DNA of 64,000 nt, taken from positions 582,829,158 to 582,893,157 of the forward strand of contig CM054057.1 of assembly GCA_028641055.1 (NCBI GenBank), in the 5' to 3' direction. This document shows positions 11,523 through 22,511 of the stretch, in pieces. Numbering within the stretch: position 1 is the stretch's first letter; each line of letters starts with the position of its first letter. This DNA comes from Alopecurus myosuroides (Eukaryota > Streptophyta > Magnoliopsida > Poales > Poaceae). The notes under the pieces were generated by a model. It was not told the DNA's origin. It saw nothing but the letters and a program-made list of their open reading frames with translations, and did no database searches. The position numbers were made by a program, and so were the translations under genes.

Positions 11523-13333
11523 AATGCATCGCCACCTAGCTCTGATGGTTTGGTTGAGCACGCCCAATCTCCCTTTTAATCCTGCCAACCGTAGAGCATC
11601 ACTAGAGTATGACAAGAAAACTTCCCTGTTATCCTTACTTTTGAAGATATCTGATGCCTGCAGAATATCTCCTAGCTGTAGATCTTTTAGTCCTTCAATT
11701 GCTGTGATGCACTTGTTAATGTTGTATGGATCTTCGAGCTTCTTCTCCTCAATAGAAGCAAACCGTCTATTTCTTCCTTCTTCAGTTTTAGATATCTCTC
11801 ATGAATCCATCATCAACATCTCGCTTTGTTTTTTCCACGCCTACTGTCACCTTTCTCCGAGGATATATGTGTTGAGCTTGGTGCGACTTGCGCGTGTTGC
11901 CTTGGAGTAGTTAAATGTGGAACAGGATCCATATTGACTTGCTCTAATTCTTCATCCAAAGTGAGTGGTACATCTGACTCACTAGGGACTGGCATAGTTG
12001 GTGATGGAGATTGAGACAAATCAGTCCCGTGTTTTGTAACTGGTCCAGGCTTGGCCTTGCTAGCATAATGATCCATACCTTGACGAGTTCTCCCTTCAGC
12101 ATAACGACCTACATAGTTGAAGAATAATCATCACCACGTACAAATACATACTAAGTATATGTTGCAAGTGTAATAAACAAGAGAAAACATTTGTGTCAAA
12201 ATCACCTTCATAGAGTAGAGACAATTCATCATAGTATGGAAATGACCTGTCTCGCCATTGTAGGGCATCTTTGCTGTTCCTACGGGCAAGAAAACTAACC
12301 CAAACATTGTCTGGTGCAGAAACCATGTTTCTGCCACTATCCCATCCAAAACCACTTTCATCTAGCAAATCTTTCACGCTCCGATAATCCCTCTTCAGAT
12401 CTTGCTCTTTCTATTTCACTTGGCGACTAGTTAATGATACACCAAATTTGTCATTAACTCCAGCAGTAATCTTTGTCCATGCATCCGTGCTCCAAGCATT
12501 TTGTGTCCGATAACCCGGCACGTCATAATCATGTAGGAGCCCAATAAGGAACACCTTCATTTGGTGGCTCCATTTGGCTCTCTTTGCGGTACCTAGTTAT
12601 ATAAGTACTCAAGTTCAGTTCATTTTGACAGTAATATAAAGAATAAGATAACCAAGTACACCTAATTTTTTTTTGCAATGGCATAAATTAATTTCAGAAA
12701 ATATACCTGCATATTCACAAGCCTCTGTAGTTCCACCATCAATTTGAGACTCTTTTTGCCCCTTCAATTGGCCTCTCATCTGCACACATGCAGATTGGTG
12801 TTAGTTGCAACTTGCAACTTATATATTAATAAGATAAGTTTGGCAAAGGAGAAATTTGAAAGTAAACTAGTGCCACCGTCCAGCATCAGCAGCGAGTACT
12901 CAAAATGCAATGCACGGTACACGCACTACTCGACGGTTGACGGATAATCGGAGCAGTAACCATTCATTTTGCAAACTGGATGGGACAGCCAGCGTGTTTT
13001 CACATCTTCTGATTTATTTTGTACTCACAAGACCAGCACAATACGAATCTAAATAGGCTAGAAGTGTGCCTCAATCTCAGATTTTGATGTTTCCGTTGCT
13101 AGATGGAAAAGCACCAATTTGATTTAATAGGTACCCCCAATTAGAAAGCCCTAGTCACAATCACAAAAACTTAAAAAATCTACCTTGTTTGTGCTCACGG
13201 TGACAAAGAAAATCAAGATACTATGCACCCAGCAGTAGTACTAGGTCTAACCATGGACGCATTCGATGAGATCTAATAAAATAAATCAAAAGAAGAAAGG
13301 CAGGAAGGAGTAGATGAAACGAACCTTGTTCAT
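11523..13333 (-). pseudogene. Harbinger Myb/SANT-like accessory ORF
   Basis: Four predicted exons on the minus strand with consensus junctions: MNK at 13333-13325; MRGQLKGQKES at 12779-12707; the Myb_DNA-bind_3 domain at 12592-12206 (AKWSHQMKVFLIGLL, WTKITAGVNDKFG, YRSVKDLLDESGFGWD, PYYDELSLLYEG); and a Ser/Pro-rich to Lys-rich tail at 12108-11523. A TAG at 12411-12413 breaks the domain and a frameshift lies near 11815. In the superfamily this protein helps the transposase enter the nucleus and bind the element ends. The exon phases join cleanly, which supports the model. Confidence 0.75.
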
Positions 13334-13800
13334 GGTGGAGATGAACCACGGGCTCAAGCCAAGAGGGAGAAAGGAGCCTCGCGGCCGGGCGGCTGGGCTG
13401 CCGGGCGGCCGTGGATCAGAAGAAGAGATCGGATGGTGGATCAAAAGAAGAGCCTGGAGCACATCGTGAGCTTTGTTCAGAAGTCCAGAGTCAAAGCGGT
13501 TTTCTGTTTTTCTTCCTTTTATTTCTCGCGAGAAGCTGCCTCTAGAAGATAACGAAGCGGTACATTTTGGCGCGAGCGAGGCCTGCCGATGCGCGCGCGC
13601 GCGCTTTCTTCGCGCCAGGATTCTTTCATGAGGTCCGACCTCATTTTTCTTTTCCTGTGGAAACTGCCTACGGAATCCCTACGGGATTTGTTCCTACAGG
13701 CTGCTATCCAACGAATCAAACGTGTCTGAAGGGAAAAAATCCTTAGGAAGTGAATCCTACCGAAATCCTGTGAATATCCTTCAAATCAAAGGAGGCCTAA

Positions 13801-14077
13801 GGAGTGTAGAAGGTGATCTCTGAAATGTGACACCAATATCAAGTGTACCTTTGATATACCGTCGTATACGTTTGACTCTTGTCCAATGACTGGTAGTAGG
13901 GGCATGCGAATACTGGCATACTTTATTAACTGAGAAGGACAGATCAGGCCGTGTGAGAGTTAAATACTGGAGTGCGCCAACAATACTTCTGTAGTTTGTG
14001 CTATCCTTAGGACTGAGAGCAGTGCCATCTGTCAAGGTGAGTTTATCTGTAGTAGACAATGGAGTGGGACCAGTAGT
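13801..14077 (-). pseudogene. Copia B RT/RNase H middle segment
   Basis: Minus-strand frame with the conserved [21 protein letters not shown] and YIKGTLDIG motifs. It lies between the Harbinger (ending 13797) and the CACTA (starting 14081). The segmental duplication breakpoint at 13947 falls inside it; only 13947-14077 is repeated in copy 2. Confidence 0.88.
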
Positions 14078-14684
14078 ACACACTGGTAGAAAATAGGCCT
14101 ATAGTTCCGGTTCGCAAAGGCCATTAATCCCGGCCGCGCAACCAGGACTAAATAGGCGCGACTAAATGCCCCCCCCTTTAGTCGCCCCTCTTACGAACCG
14201 CGGCTAAAGGCCCGTCCACGTGGGCGGGTGGTGTGCGCCGGGAGCGGAGGACCTTTAGTCCCGGTTGGCCACACGAACCGAGACTACATGCTATTTCGTT
14301 ATTTCTTTAATTCATTTGGGTTTCTAATTATTTTTCACTCCCTTTTTTTTCAGAATTTTTATTATTTGCTTAGTGTCTAACTATAATTATCTCTAGTCAA
14401 ATTTCTTACTCGTGGTCAAACTTCCCGCTCGGTCACCCATCCTCCCACTACTCTAGCACTAGCACGCTTAACTTCCGAGTTCCATCCCGTCCCGCATCCA
14501 AGTGTTTCGCACGCATGTATGTGATACTAGTATCATATCAATACTATTAACATGTTGGTCGATGCCATATTTCTTTATTGTCTGAATTTCAAATAAATCT
14601 TTTAATAAACAAAAGTAATGATGTAATTAATAATTTTGAATAAATAAATAAACATTAACTTTTTAATTTGTATTATTTCTAAAA

Positions 14685-14900
14685 AATATTCAGAAAAATA
14701 AAACTAATTCATTTTAAAATCTTAAAATACTATTAATATATCAAAATATTCAGAAAAATAAAACTAATTCATTTTAAAATCTTAAAAATACAAATAATAT
14801 ATCAAAATATTCAGAAAAATAAAACTAATACATTTTAAAATATTGAAAATACAAATAATATATCAAAAAATTCAGGAAAATAAAACTAATTCATTTTCCC
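14685..14900. repeat. About 61-bp AT-rich tandem repeat in CACTA1
   Basis: About three and a half copies of a unit starting aaatattcagaaaaataaaa and containing ttcattttaaaatctt. Copies start near 14685, 14744, 14805 and 14866, and the last one is partial. The same array is at about 46170-46390 in copy 2. Confidence 0.85.
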
Positions 14901-15562
14901 CTTTCCTAAATGCAAAATAAAATCTGATAAAATTCATGAACCAAACCATATGAAATCTAAACCATATAAAATTTGCAGATCCAAGTTTCGACTATTATTT
15001 TGGACACAAGAACTGTTTTGGCAATGACTATCTGTGAGAATGATTTGAACCTAACTTTTAAAATACATAACCAAAATGGACAAACTAAAATGTTCTGGAT
15101 AGATATTGAAAAGATCTATCCATAGCACTTAGCCTCCCATCAAGGTCAACAACCAAATGAAAATACCATCCTTTTTAATAAAAGAGAAGTAGGCTCTTCT
15201 ATTATTTTTAGAATGAGTTCAAAAATGTATTTTGAAGTAAATCCAACTGGATGAGTTTGGTATTGACTAGATCTATGTTTTCCTGTCTTAGATTAATTTT
15301 TGGACCTCTAGATTTATTTTTGGTGAACAGATATAGAAACAGTAGTTTTTGGTGAACAGATATATAGAAACGGTAGTTTTTCTGTTTTGTTTTCTTGATG
15401 TGTTTTTGTTTGTTTTCTTGATGTGTTTTTGTTTGTTTGTTTTGAAGTGTGTGTTTGACATAATAATATAGTTAGGAATTAATATAGAAATAATATCCAT
15501 TACATACTAATATATCCATTACATGCATATATCGAACGCAAGATGCGGTACACAAACAACAT

Positions 15563-16292
15563 CTACTCGAGCTCCGTCGAGTAGATTCGGAACAACTCGT
15601 AGGCAACGTATGCATCTATGGCTGCATAGTCGAGATTGATCCGGTCCAGTGGGTTCTTCCCCAATACATGTGATTCTTGGAGGAGAAACGAGACTTCATG
15701 GTTTTGTAGTCGGAGTGGATGAAGGTAGTTGCCATCGGAGCCATCCCGGTCTTGTGCCCGTACAACTCATCAAAATGGATAAGGTCCTGAAGATCAATGT
15801 AGTGATCTTCAGGTATCACAATACCCAAGCGCATCAACTTCTGCCGGTCTTGAGTGATGTCAACGCTACAGAAGTCGTACCCCTTGTTGACAAGAAAATC
15901 AACAAGTTCCGGAGAATGCTTTGAACTACTGCAACAACAAAAATAGAACATGTGTTAGATATGTTGCAACACGTGTATTCTTCCAATGCAACAAACAAAT
16001 CGAAAATGCAACACTATCCTATAAGAGAGATAGTACGTGTGCGTTACCTTGCCCATTGGAAGACCAAAACGATCTCCTTGAAGGCAATCTGGATAACGGC
16101 AACATCTCGCTGATTCGCCGTATACTCTAGGTCAAGCCCGAAGAACTTATGGTGTTCATCGGCTTCTTCATAGAGATTTCTCAAATGCTTAAGAGCATCG
16201 GGGAGCCTTCCGCACATATTGGTGTAGGCCACGTCGAGACTCTTGTGGCATGGTGTGGCCACACGGAGAAGGTTCCAAACGGGAGAACCCAT
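15563..16292 (-). pseudogene. DEDDy 3'-5' exonuclease gene in CACTA1, copy 1 (frameshifted)
   Basis: Two exons. Exon 1 is 16292-16048 (MGSPVWNLLRVA...) and carries the Exo I motif FFGLDLEYT; it ends at a GTAACG donor. Exon 2 is 15928-15563, entered at a TTGTTGCAG acceptor, and carries the Exo II region (FCSVDITQD, IDLQDL). One C is missing from the run at 15659-15662 compared with copy 2, so the frame shifts before Exo III. The domain order fits DNA_pol_A_exo1 of the plant WRN-exonuclease-like type. A second interpretation is a host gene fragment caught by the transposon; see the copy-2 entry for the intact form. Confidence 0.8.
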
Positions 16293-16672
16293 GGGTGCTT
16301 GGTGGAGGAAGAAGAGAGGAAGAAGAAGAGAGGAAGAAGAAATAGAGACTCTCGGGTGCGCACTGTAGCAATGGCCTTTTGCCTATCGCTCGCGAAATAA
16401 AACCGCCGCACGGGAGGCGAGCAGTTTGTATCTTTAGTCGCGGGTGGCCAGGCCAACCGGAACTAAAGACAGGGAGGCCAGCAGTTTGGATCATTAGTCG
16501 CGGTGGCCAGGCCAACCGGAATTAAATCCCTCCACGCGCTTCCCAAACCGCGACGCATGACCTTCAGTCGCGGGTCGTCTCCCGAACCGGGACTAAAACC
16601 CCTTTAGTCACGGGTGCGCAAAATTTGGGGACTGATGGGGGCGTATGGAAGGTCTTTTTTCTACCAGTGACA

Positions 16673-17547
16673 CTGTAGCACGCCAACCTTTTTTAACAAG
16701 TCTGAAGCATATTTGGCTTGCGTGAGAATGAGTCCACTCGAGCATTTGTTAACTTCAATACCTAAAAAGAAATGCAAGTCACCAAGATCTTTGAGAGCAA
16801 AGTGAATACTCAAGTTGTGAAGTAAAACCGAAATGGCCTGATCAGACGTGCTTGCCACAATAGTATCATACACATATATCAACATAAACATTGTGATACC
16901 TGACTTGTTGTAGAGAAACAAAGAGGTGTCAGCCTTGGAGGGAAAAAACCAAGATCTTGCAACTTTGAGCTTAACCGAGAATACCAAGCACATGGGGCCT
17001 GTTTGAGACCATATAAAGATTTGTCAAGTTTGCAAATATGATGCGGAAAGCGAGGATTTTTGAACCGAGGAGGTTGTTTCATGTAAACTTCTTCCTCCAG
17101 AATGCCTTGAAGAAACGCGTTCTTGACGTCTAGCTGTCGTAGGCTCCACCCTTGAGACATAGAAATAGCAAGAACAAGTCTAACAGTAGCAGATTTAACA
17201 ACATGATTGAAGGTATCTTCATAGTCAATATTGTATCTCTGTTTAAAGCCTTTAGCAACGAGACGTGCTTTATACCTTTCAGTTGTGCCATCAGCATGTT
17301 TCTTGATCCGATAAACCCATTTGCAGTCAATCAGGTTCTTGCTCGAGTTGGGAGGTACTAAATGCCATGTGTGATTGTCCATGAGTGCTTGATATTCGTC
17401 ATTCATCGCTTGCTTCCGTTTATCATCTGCAAGGGCCTCTGCAATGCCTCTTGGTTCTATTGTAGATGTATAAATACCATAACGGACCAGTGTGCCTGTC
17501 CATTTTTTACCATAGGGAACAGTGCCGTCAGTCCATAAACAAGGGTG
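16673..17547 (-). pseudogene. Copia B reverse transcriptase, copy 1
   Basis: RVT_2 domain with [38 protein letters not shown] and [12 protein letters not shown]. The active site reads YVYD, not YVDD, in both duplicated copies, so catalysis was already lost before the duplication. Copy 1 also lacks one T near 16943, which shifts the frame just before that motif. The CACTA1 target duplication at 16670-16672 cuts the 3' side. Confidence 0.88.
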
Positions 17548-19215
17548 TCAGATACCTTTTTGCAAGCGTGTGCGAACTGGAGAAATGTCATGCACAGGAG
17601 CATGAGCAGCATTCGTAGCCACAGAGGATCCGGAGCCAGGGGAGTCCGGTGAGTGGCTCACTGTGATTCTGTCGTCAGCAGCAGAGGAATCAGCACCGCC
17701 AGGTGGAGTGCCAGGAGAGGACGAGGAGGTCGCGGTCTCGTCGTCTGCTGCATGTGCATGTGGGCGGGACCCACGGTGGTCGTCCACCGATTCGTCAGCA
17801 TGCGGAGGAGAGGCGGGTGTCCCGCGCTGGGCGCTGTCGTCATCTGTCTTCCGCTGAGAGGAGGCAGGCGTGTCCGTGGCCGAGTGGAAAGGCGAGGAGA
17901 CCGAGGCGGATCTTTCCGCCTGATCCGAGGCAGATTGACTGTCTGCGGAAGGTTCCGTAGCAGGAGAAGTACCAGAATCAGTCTCGTGTTCTGTGCCAAA
18001 CGAATTTTGATGTAGTTCATCCGTTTCTTCACTGTTTTAGCTGAAATTTTCACTAGAAGCTGTAGAATTATCAGTAGAATCTGCAGCAGTGTCATTAGTA
18101 CCTTGAAGAATAGTAGAAACAGGAACAATATGCATATGATCATAAACATGTATACCCTCATTGTGTGATGATGAAGATGCTAGAGAATTATTTAATAGGA
18201 TAATTTCTCCACGAAGCTGAGAACCAGCGTTGGGATGCAGTGATTGAAAAGGAAATATGTTTTCATCAAACACCACATCATATGAAATATACACCCGTCC
18301 AGTGGCCACGTCAAGACATTTTACACCCTTATGAAGGGGACTATAACCCAGGAAAACACATCTTTTGGTCCGAAAAGAGAGCTTGCGTTTGTTATATGGA
18401 CGAAGGTTTGACCAACAAGCACACCCAAAAATACGAAGAGTGTCATAATTGGGTTTGACATTGAGCAGTTTTTCCACTGGAGATGCAAGATTGAGGACTT
18501 TTGTTGGAAGCAAATTAATGAGAAAAGTGGCAGTGAGAAAAGCTTCATCCCAAAATTTCAATGGCATGGAAGCATTAGCAAGTAAAGCTAGACCAACTTC
18601 GACGATGTGTCGATGCTTGCGTTCAGCTGAACCATTTTGTTAATGAGCATGTGGGCAAGATACACAATGAGTAATACCAACTTTTTGGAAAAAACCATGG
18701 AGTTTTTCATATTCACCTCCCCAATCAGTTTGCATAGTAATGATTTTGCGACCAAACTTGCGCTCAACAAGTTGTTGAAAATTAAGGAAAACTTGATAAA
18801 CATCACATCTCCTCTTAAGCAAATAGATCCAATTAAATTTGCTATAGTCATCAATAAAGCTTACATAATACTGGTGTTTGCCAACAGAGGCTGGAGCTGG
18901 ACCCCATACATCAGAGAAAACTTGTTCTAAGGGACACGTAGAAACACTAGTAGAGGTAGGATAAGGCAATTGATGACTCTTTGCTTGTTCGCATGGATCA
19001 CACACATAAGGATTTATTTCTGGGGAATGCGAGAGATTATTCTTCCTAATGACTTGCTGAACAATAAAGGATGATGGATGGCCTAGACGACGATGCCAAG
19101 TGGATGAAGACAACTTGATAGTGATGAAGGCATGCTTGTGGGACTCGGCAGCAATGGGCACAAGAGGATATAAGCCGCCATGACAGGGACCTCTAAACAG
19201 AATTTGCTTGGTTTC
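17548..19215 (-). pseudogene. Copia B integrase and Ser/Asp-rich linker, copy 1
   Basis: Pre-integrase zinc finger (WHRRLGHPSS ... YVCDPCEQAK), then the integrase core with acids in VFSDVWGPAP, SFIDDYSKFNW and TDWGGEYE, then SAERKHRH, WDEAFLTATFLINLLPT and the LGYSPLHKG motif. A linker rich in Ser, Asp and Pro leads to RT. In-frame stops lie at 18640-18642 (TAA), 18037-18039 (TAA) and 17548-17550 (TGA). All occur in copy 2 and all fit a C-to-T change in CAA or CGA. Confidence 0.88.
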
Positions 19216-20669
19216 CTAATCCTTAATCAAAAAGAAGAAATGGTGAAATTCAACAAAAGCATTATTGTCTAGGGAAATTTTATGAGCTGATAGGATATTT
19301 TTAGGGGCACTAGGAACATACAATATATTGCGTAAGTGGATGGAACTATGAGGGGTATGCAATGTTGAATGACCAATATGTTGTATTGTCATACCTGTGC
19401 CACTGGCATTGTGGACTTGATCATGCCCCCTGTAGTTGTCCCGAGTGTGCAGCTTGTTTAGCTCTCCAGTGATGTGATTCGTAGCTCCAGTATCCATATA
19501 CCAATTGGTATCGACTCCATATGCACCTTTTTCATTGCGAGTGTTGCGAGTGTGATCTTCATCATCAGCATGGCGATCCTCATAACGCCACCAACAGTCA
19601 TTTGCGGGATGGCCATGCTTCTTGCATATTTGGCATATGCAATCAACAAATGGAGTAGGGGTACTTCCACGACCACGGCCACCTCTAGGTGCACCACGGC
19701 CGCCACCATCACGGCGATAACCACCACCATCATCACGACGATATCCACCATCATCACGGCGCTGCATGTTATGGTCATCACGCCATACTCATCACGACGG
19801 TACTGTCCGCCACCACGATCATCACGAGCACCGCCATCACGGTAGCCACCATCACGGTATCCTCCTCCATCACGATATCCTCCAGCGCCATTGCGGTATT
19901 GCTGTCCCCCTCCATTGCGGTACTGCTGTCCTGCACCGCGATCATCATGTCTGTACCGCCCTCCCCCATTGCGGGCAGCGGCATTGGCAGAGGACTGAAA
20001 AACCGTGGCACTCTGCCCGGACTCGGACAGGGCGGACTGCCTGTAGTCGTAGGCCTGAAGCTGGGCGCACATGTCGGTGAGTGTTGTGGTCGGAACCGCA
20101 TTGATGGAGGCGACAAAGGGGGTATAGTCACCATCGAAACCAGCTAGGATGTAGCCTTTCAGTTCATCGTCATCAACGGTCTTCCTAGCAGCGGCGAGTT
20201 CGGAAACAAACCTTTTCATCTTGGAGATGTATTGTGCGGCCGTGAGATCGATTTTCTTTGTGTTGATGAGAGCACCGCGCAACATGTTGACACGGGCACG
20301 TAACTGCGAAGAGAACAGTCCATCAATGGCAGCCCAAACTTCGTGGGTGTGCTCGAGGCCGATGACCTAAGCAAGGAGATCTGGGCCAAGGGTTTTCACC
20401 AAATAGCTGAGGACGGTCTGATCCCGGGCGAGCCACACGACATAGGCCTCACTGGGAACGGTGGTTTTCTTGTGTGAGGCGTCTTCGACCTCCACAGTTG
20501 CAGGCGGAGCGCGATCGGAGCCGTCCAGCAGCCCCATGACCTGCGCACCGCGAAGAGCCGGAAGCACTTGGGCCTTCCAGAACAAGTGATTGTCGCGTGT
20601 CAATTTTTCCGACGGTGGAGTGCCAAGAGCCGACGCCAGGTTCGCCGCAGCAGTCGACGAAGAAGACAT
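19216..20669 (-). pseudogene. Copia B gag and protease, copy 1
   Basis: Gag starts MSSSSTAAANL at 20669, with the UBN2/gag_2-type core (FWKAQVLPALRG, ARVNMLRGALINTKK, SKMKRFVSELAA). It is followed by a long Gly/Arg/Tyr/Asp repeat region (YRDGG, YRRDDGG), a CCHC knuckle (CQICKKHGHPANDC) and the protease site YMDTGATNH. A TAG at 20367-20369 interrupts the core. One G is missing at about 19784 compared with copy 2, shifting the frame in the repeat region. A further TAG at 19216-19218 separates the protease from integrase. The RGG-like region probably binds RNA (inference). Confidence 0.88.
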
Positions 20670-20884
20670 CTGGAGATCGGGGTTTTGGAATCTAAGTTTT
20701 TTTTGGGTTGTTGGGTGGGAGGGTTTTGAGGCAGCGAGATCGGCTGCGGCTTGTGGTTTTCTGGTTTTTGGGTTGTGAAGTTTCTCTGGTTGTCGAGTTC
20801 TTCGGATCCTTCACCGGCGGCGCCGTTGGGCTAGGTTTTTGAGGTTGTCGTAGATGTGATCTGGCTAGATGTCGTAGGAGGCTG

Positions 20885-20896
20885 GCTCTGTTACCA
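20885..20896 (-). other. Copia B primer-binding site
   Basis: TGGTAACAGAGC on the minus strand, directly abutting the 5' LTR (20897). It differs by one base from the initiator tRNA-Met complement TGGTATCAGAGC usual in plant Copia elements. Confidence 0.85.
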
Positions 20897-21051
20897 TGAT
20901 AGCGAGGCTGGAACCGTGCCTTCTCCCTAGGCCGGGGCTACGTGTTTATATAGTGTAGAAAAGCCCTAAACGTGGCAAAGTACAAGGAGGTATAGGACTA
21001 GGTAGAGTACTACTCTATACTAGTACATGTACGGTACTACAAGGTTTAACA
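20897..21051 (-). repeat. 5' LTR of Copia B
   Basis: 155 bp, ending TTAACA against the target duplication CTGCA (21052-21056). On the minus strand it begins TGTTAAACC. It contains a tttatatag TATA-like box near 20946. It is deleted from copy 2 of the duplication. Confidence 0.93.
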
Positions 21052-21056
21052 CTGCA

Positions 21057-22162
21057 TCGTTGTCTGACTAGGAGAACATGCCGCCTTGGGCTGAGGCGGC
21101 ATGGCCTACCACTCCCGTTCTCCTTCGTCGCTGGCACAAGAATTCCGTTCTGGCCCTCGTGCCGCCTTCGCCCGGTGGCAGGACTTATGTAGTTTATCTA
21201 TGTAGTATGTGTAGCAGGGCGGCCACTGCTTTTGAGCATATCCTATGTAGTTTTTCTGTTTTTAGTGTGTAATAGTTGTGTAATATTCCGTTTAATTATT
21301 ATGTAATCCATTTTAATTGTTATTTGATATGTTTTCTTGATTTATTTGCTAATATCTAATAGTGGTAGACGCAAGACACAACGTAACGGTGTCAGGGTGA
21401 AAAATAGCATTATCAATAGGTTCCACGCCAGTACTCGTCAAAATATTATTGTCGGTGGACAACACACGCCGGTGGTAGCAGTAATAGCATTGACTTGTCA
21501 GTTTGTCTTCAGTACTAGAAAAATCTAACACCAGTAAAAAGCCCTTTCCTTTATACATACAGGTTAAGCTAACAGTCGATAATAATTCCCACACAAAAAA
21601 AGTCAATAATCATCTTTGGTAGTACTACACACCATCCTCGGTAGTTGGACGCATCAAGTTAAGCAAACTCTCATTTGGCGTGTGCATATAAAACATCCGC
21701 CATTGTACCACTGACTCCACCGTGTTTATTGTAGTTCCCATCCATCAAGGTTTATTGTAGTAATAATCTAGCCTCAGGAAACAAATATATAGTCCATTTT
21801 TTCCAAGCGAGCTAGCATCCTTGAATATAATGCACTCCTCGAATAGGCAATTCTCATCTCTTTTTTTGTGGAAGTATTTTCCAAGAACATAAAAGACATA
21901 TACTATGGCACACACCCATAATATCAGAAATATTGGATTGGGAAGCATCAAGAAAATACAATCTCGTTGCTAGGAAGGGGCACGTGGTGTATCTAAATTG
22001 CGACATTAGGTCATGATGCAGGGACACACGGCAAGAGTGATGTGAACACGATAATCCAGAACCGGAAGTGACTAGAATCTCATTGTCGATAGACAGTGAA
22101 GGACTTATCGTTCCGAAGGTCAATTTTTTGGTTTACCATTTTCATGGAAAGCGCTGAATATT
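21057..22162. other. Unassigned sequence right of Copia B
   Basis: The first 250 bases continue the GC-rich unit seen left of Copia B, with a 9-bp perfect hairpin CATGCCGCC/GGCGGCATG at 21077-21103. The rest is AT-rich with short ORFs only; a minus-strand stretch at 21745-22123 has overlapping frames but no motif I recognise. This stretch is absent from copy 2 through deletion. Confidence 0.5.
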
Positions 22163-22178
22163 AACTATTGTTCGTTGG

Positions 22179-22495
22179 GCGAACCAACTTGTGGTTGGAT
22201 GGTTAGGACGGTGGTTGTACCTCCATCCCACCAGAGTTCAAACCCTACATTTGACATGTGTGTGTCGCATTTAGCCGGAATATTTTTTTAGTGAGAGGTG
22301 ACGCTCCCGTCGACAGGGAGGCACCTATGGTGACTTCGTCAATTTAAAGACAGGACCCTTCGTCAATCTCAAGACCGGTCAGCTCAGATTCTCATAGGTG
22401 CTCATAGGTTTAGAGTGTGCGTGTGTACGTTTATAGGGGAGGGTGTATGCGCGTGTATTTGAACGCTTGCGTTTGTACCGTGTTTCTCAAAAAAA
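22179..22495 (+). mobile_element. Au-type SINE
   Basis: A tRNA-related 5' part has a B-box-like ccagagttcaaaccct near 22231. The body contains gtgacgctcccgtcgac, gcacctatggtgacttcgt and ggtgctcatagg, and the sequence ends in a short A tract. Flanking direct repeats of 16 bp (22163-22178 and 22496-22511, one mismatch) mark the insertion. This layout is characteristic of the Au SINE known from Aegilops and wheat. It was transcribed by RNA polymerase III and has no coding capacity. Confidence 0.88.
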
Positions 22496-22511
22496 AACTA
22501 TTGTTTGTTGG

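Larger units (their letters stand above)
9434..13797. mobile_element. PIF/Harbinger transposon inside Copia B
   Basis: It starts GGGCCCCTTTGAATC at 9434 and ends with the imperfect complement, aatcaaaggaggcc, at 13797. TAA target duplications are at 9431-9433 and 13798-13800. It holds the two genes normal for the superfamily: a DDE transposase (plus strand, 9908-11178) and a Myb/SANT-like ORF (minus strand, 13333-11523), arranged convergently. Both are broken. At 4,364 bp the length is normal for an autonomous ancestor. Confidence 0.92.
14081..16669. mobile_element. CACTA1, non-autonomous CACTA carrying an exonuclease gene (copy 1)
   Basis: Ends are CACTGGTAGAAAA at 14081 and TTTTTCTACCAGTG at 16669, with the 3-bp target ACA at 14078-14080 and 16670-16672. 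Subterminal motifs of the tagtcgcggg/ccggttcg type occur at both ends. There is no CACTA transposase inside. The interior holds an AT-rich repeat-bearing half (14280-15560) and a two-exon exonuclease gene on the minus strand. It is inserted in Copia B between the RT palm and the downstream RT/RNase H segment. Confidence 0.93.
8838..21051 (-). mobile_element. Copia element B, complete but split by two DNA transposons
   Basis: Minus-strand Ty1/copia element. The target duplication CTGCA is exact (8833-8837 and 21052-21056). LTRs are at 8838-8991 and 20897-21051, and the primer site is at 20885-20896. Gag, protease, integrase and RT run from 20669 to 16673. The RT/RNase H region is then split by a CACTA (14081-16669) and a Harbinger (9434-13797) and ends near 8992. 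Removing both inserts leaves a roughly 5.3-kb element. It carries several nonsense codons and a mutated RT active site, so it is not autonomous. Confidence 0.93.

Noticed and set aside
19689..20147. His-rich open frame (HHHGD, HHHHHDD) on the plus strand
   Set aside because: It is the antisense shadow of the Gly/Arg/Asp repeat region of Copia B gag; the gag frame has the CCHC knuckle and protease motifs. The same applies to 51199-51591.
22179..22260. Possible tRNA gene
   Set aside because: The A- and B-box-like sequence belongs to the head of the SINE, with a SINE body, A tract and target duplication; no cloverleaf gene is present.
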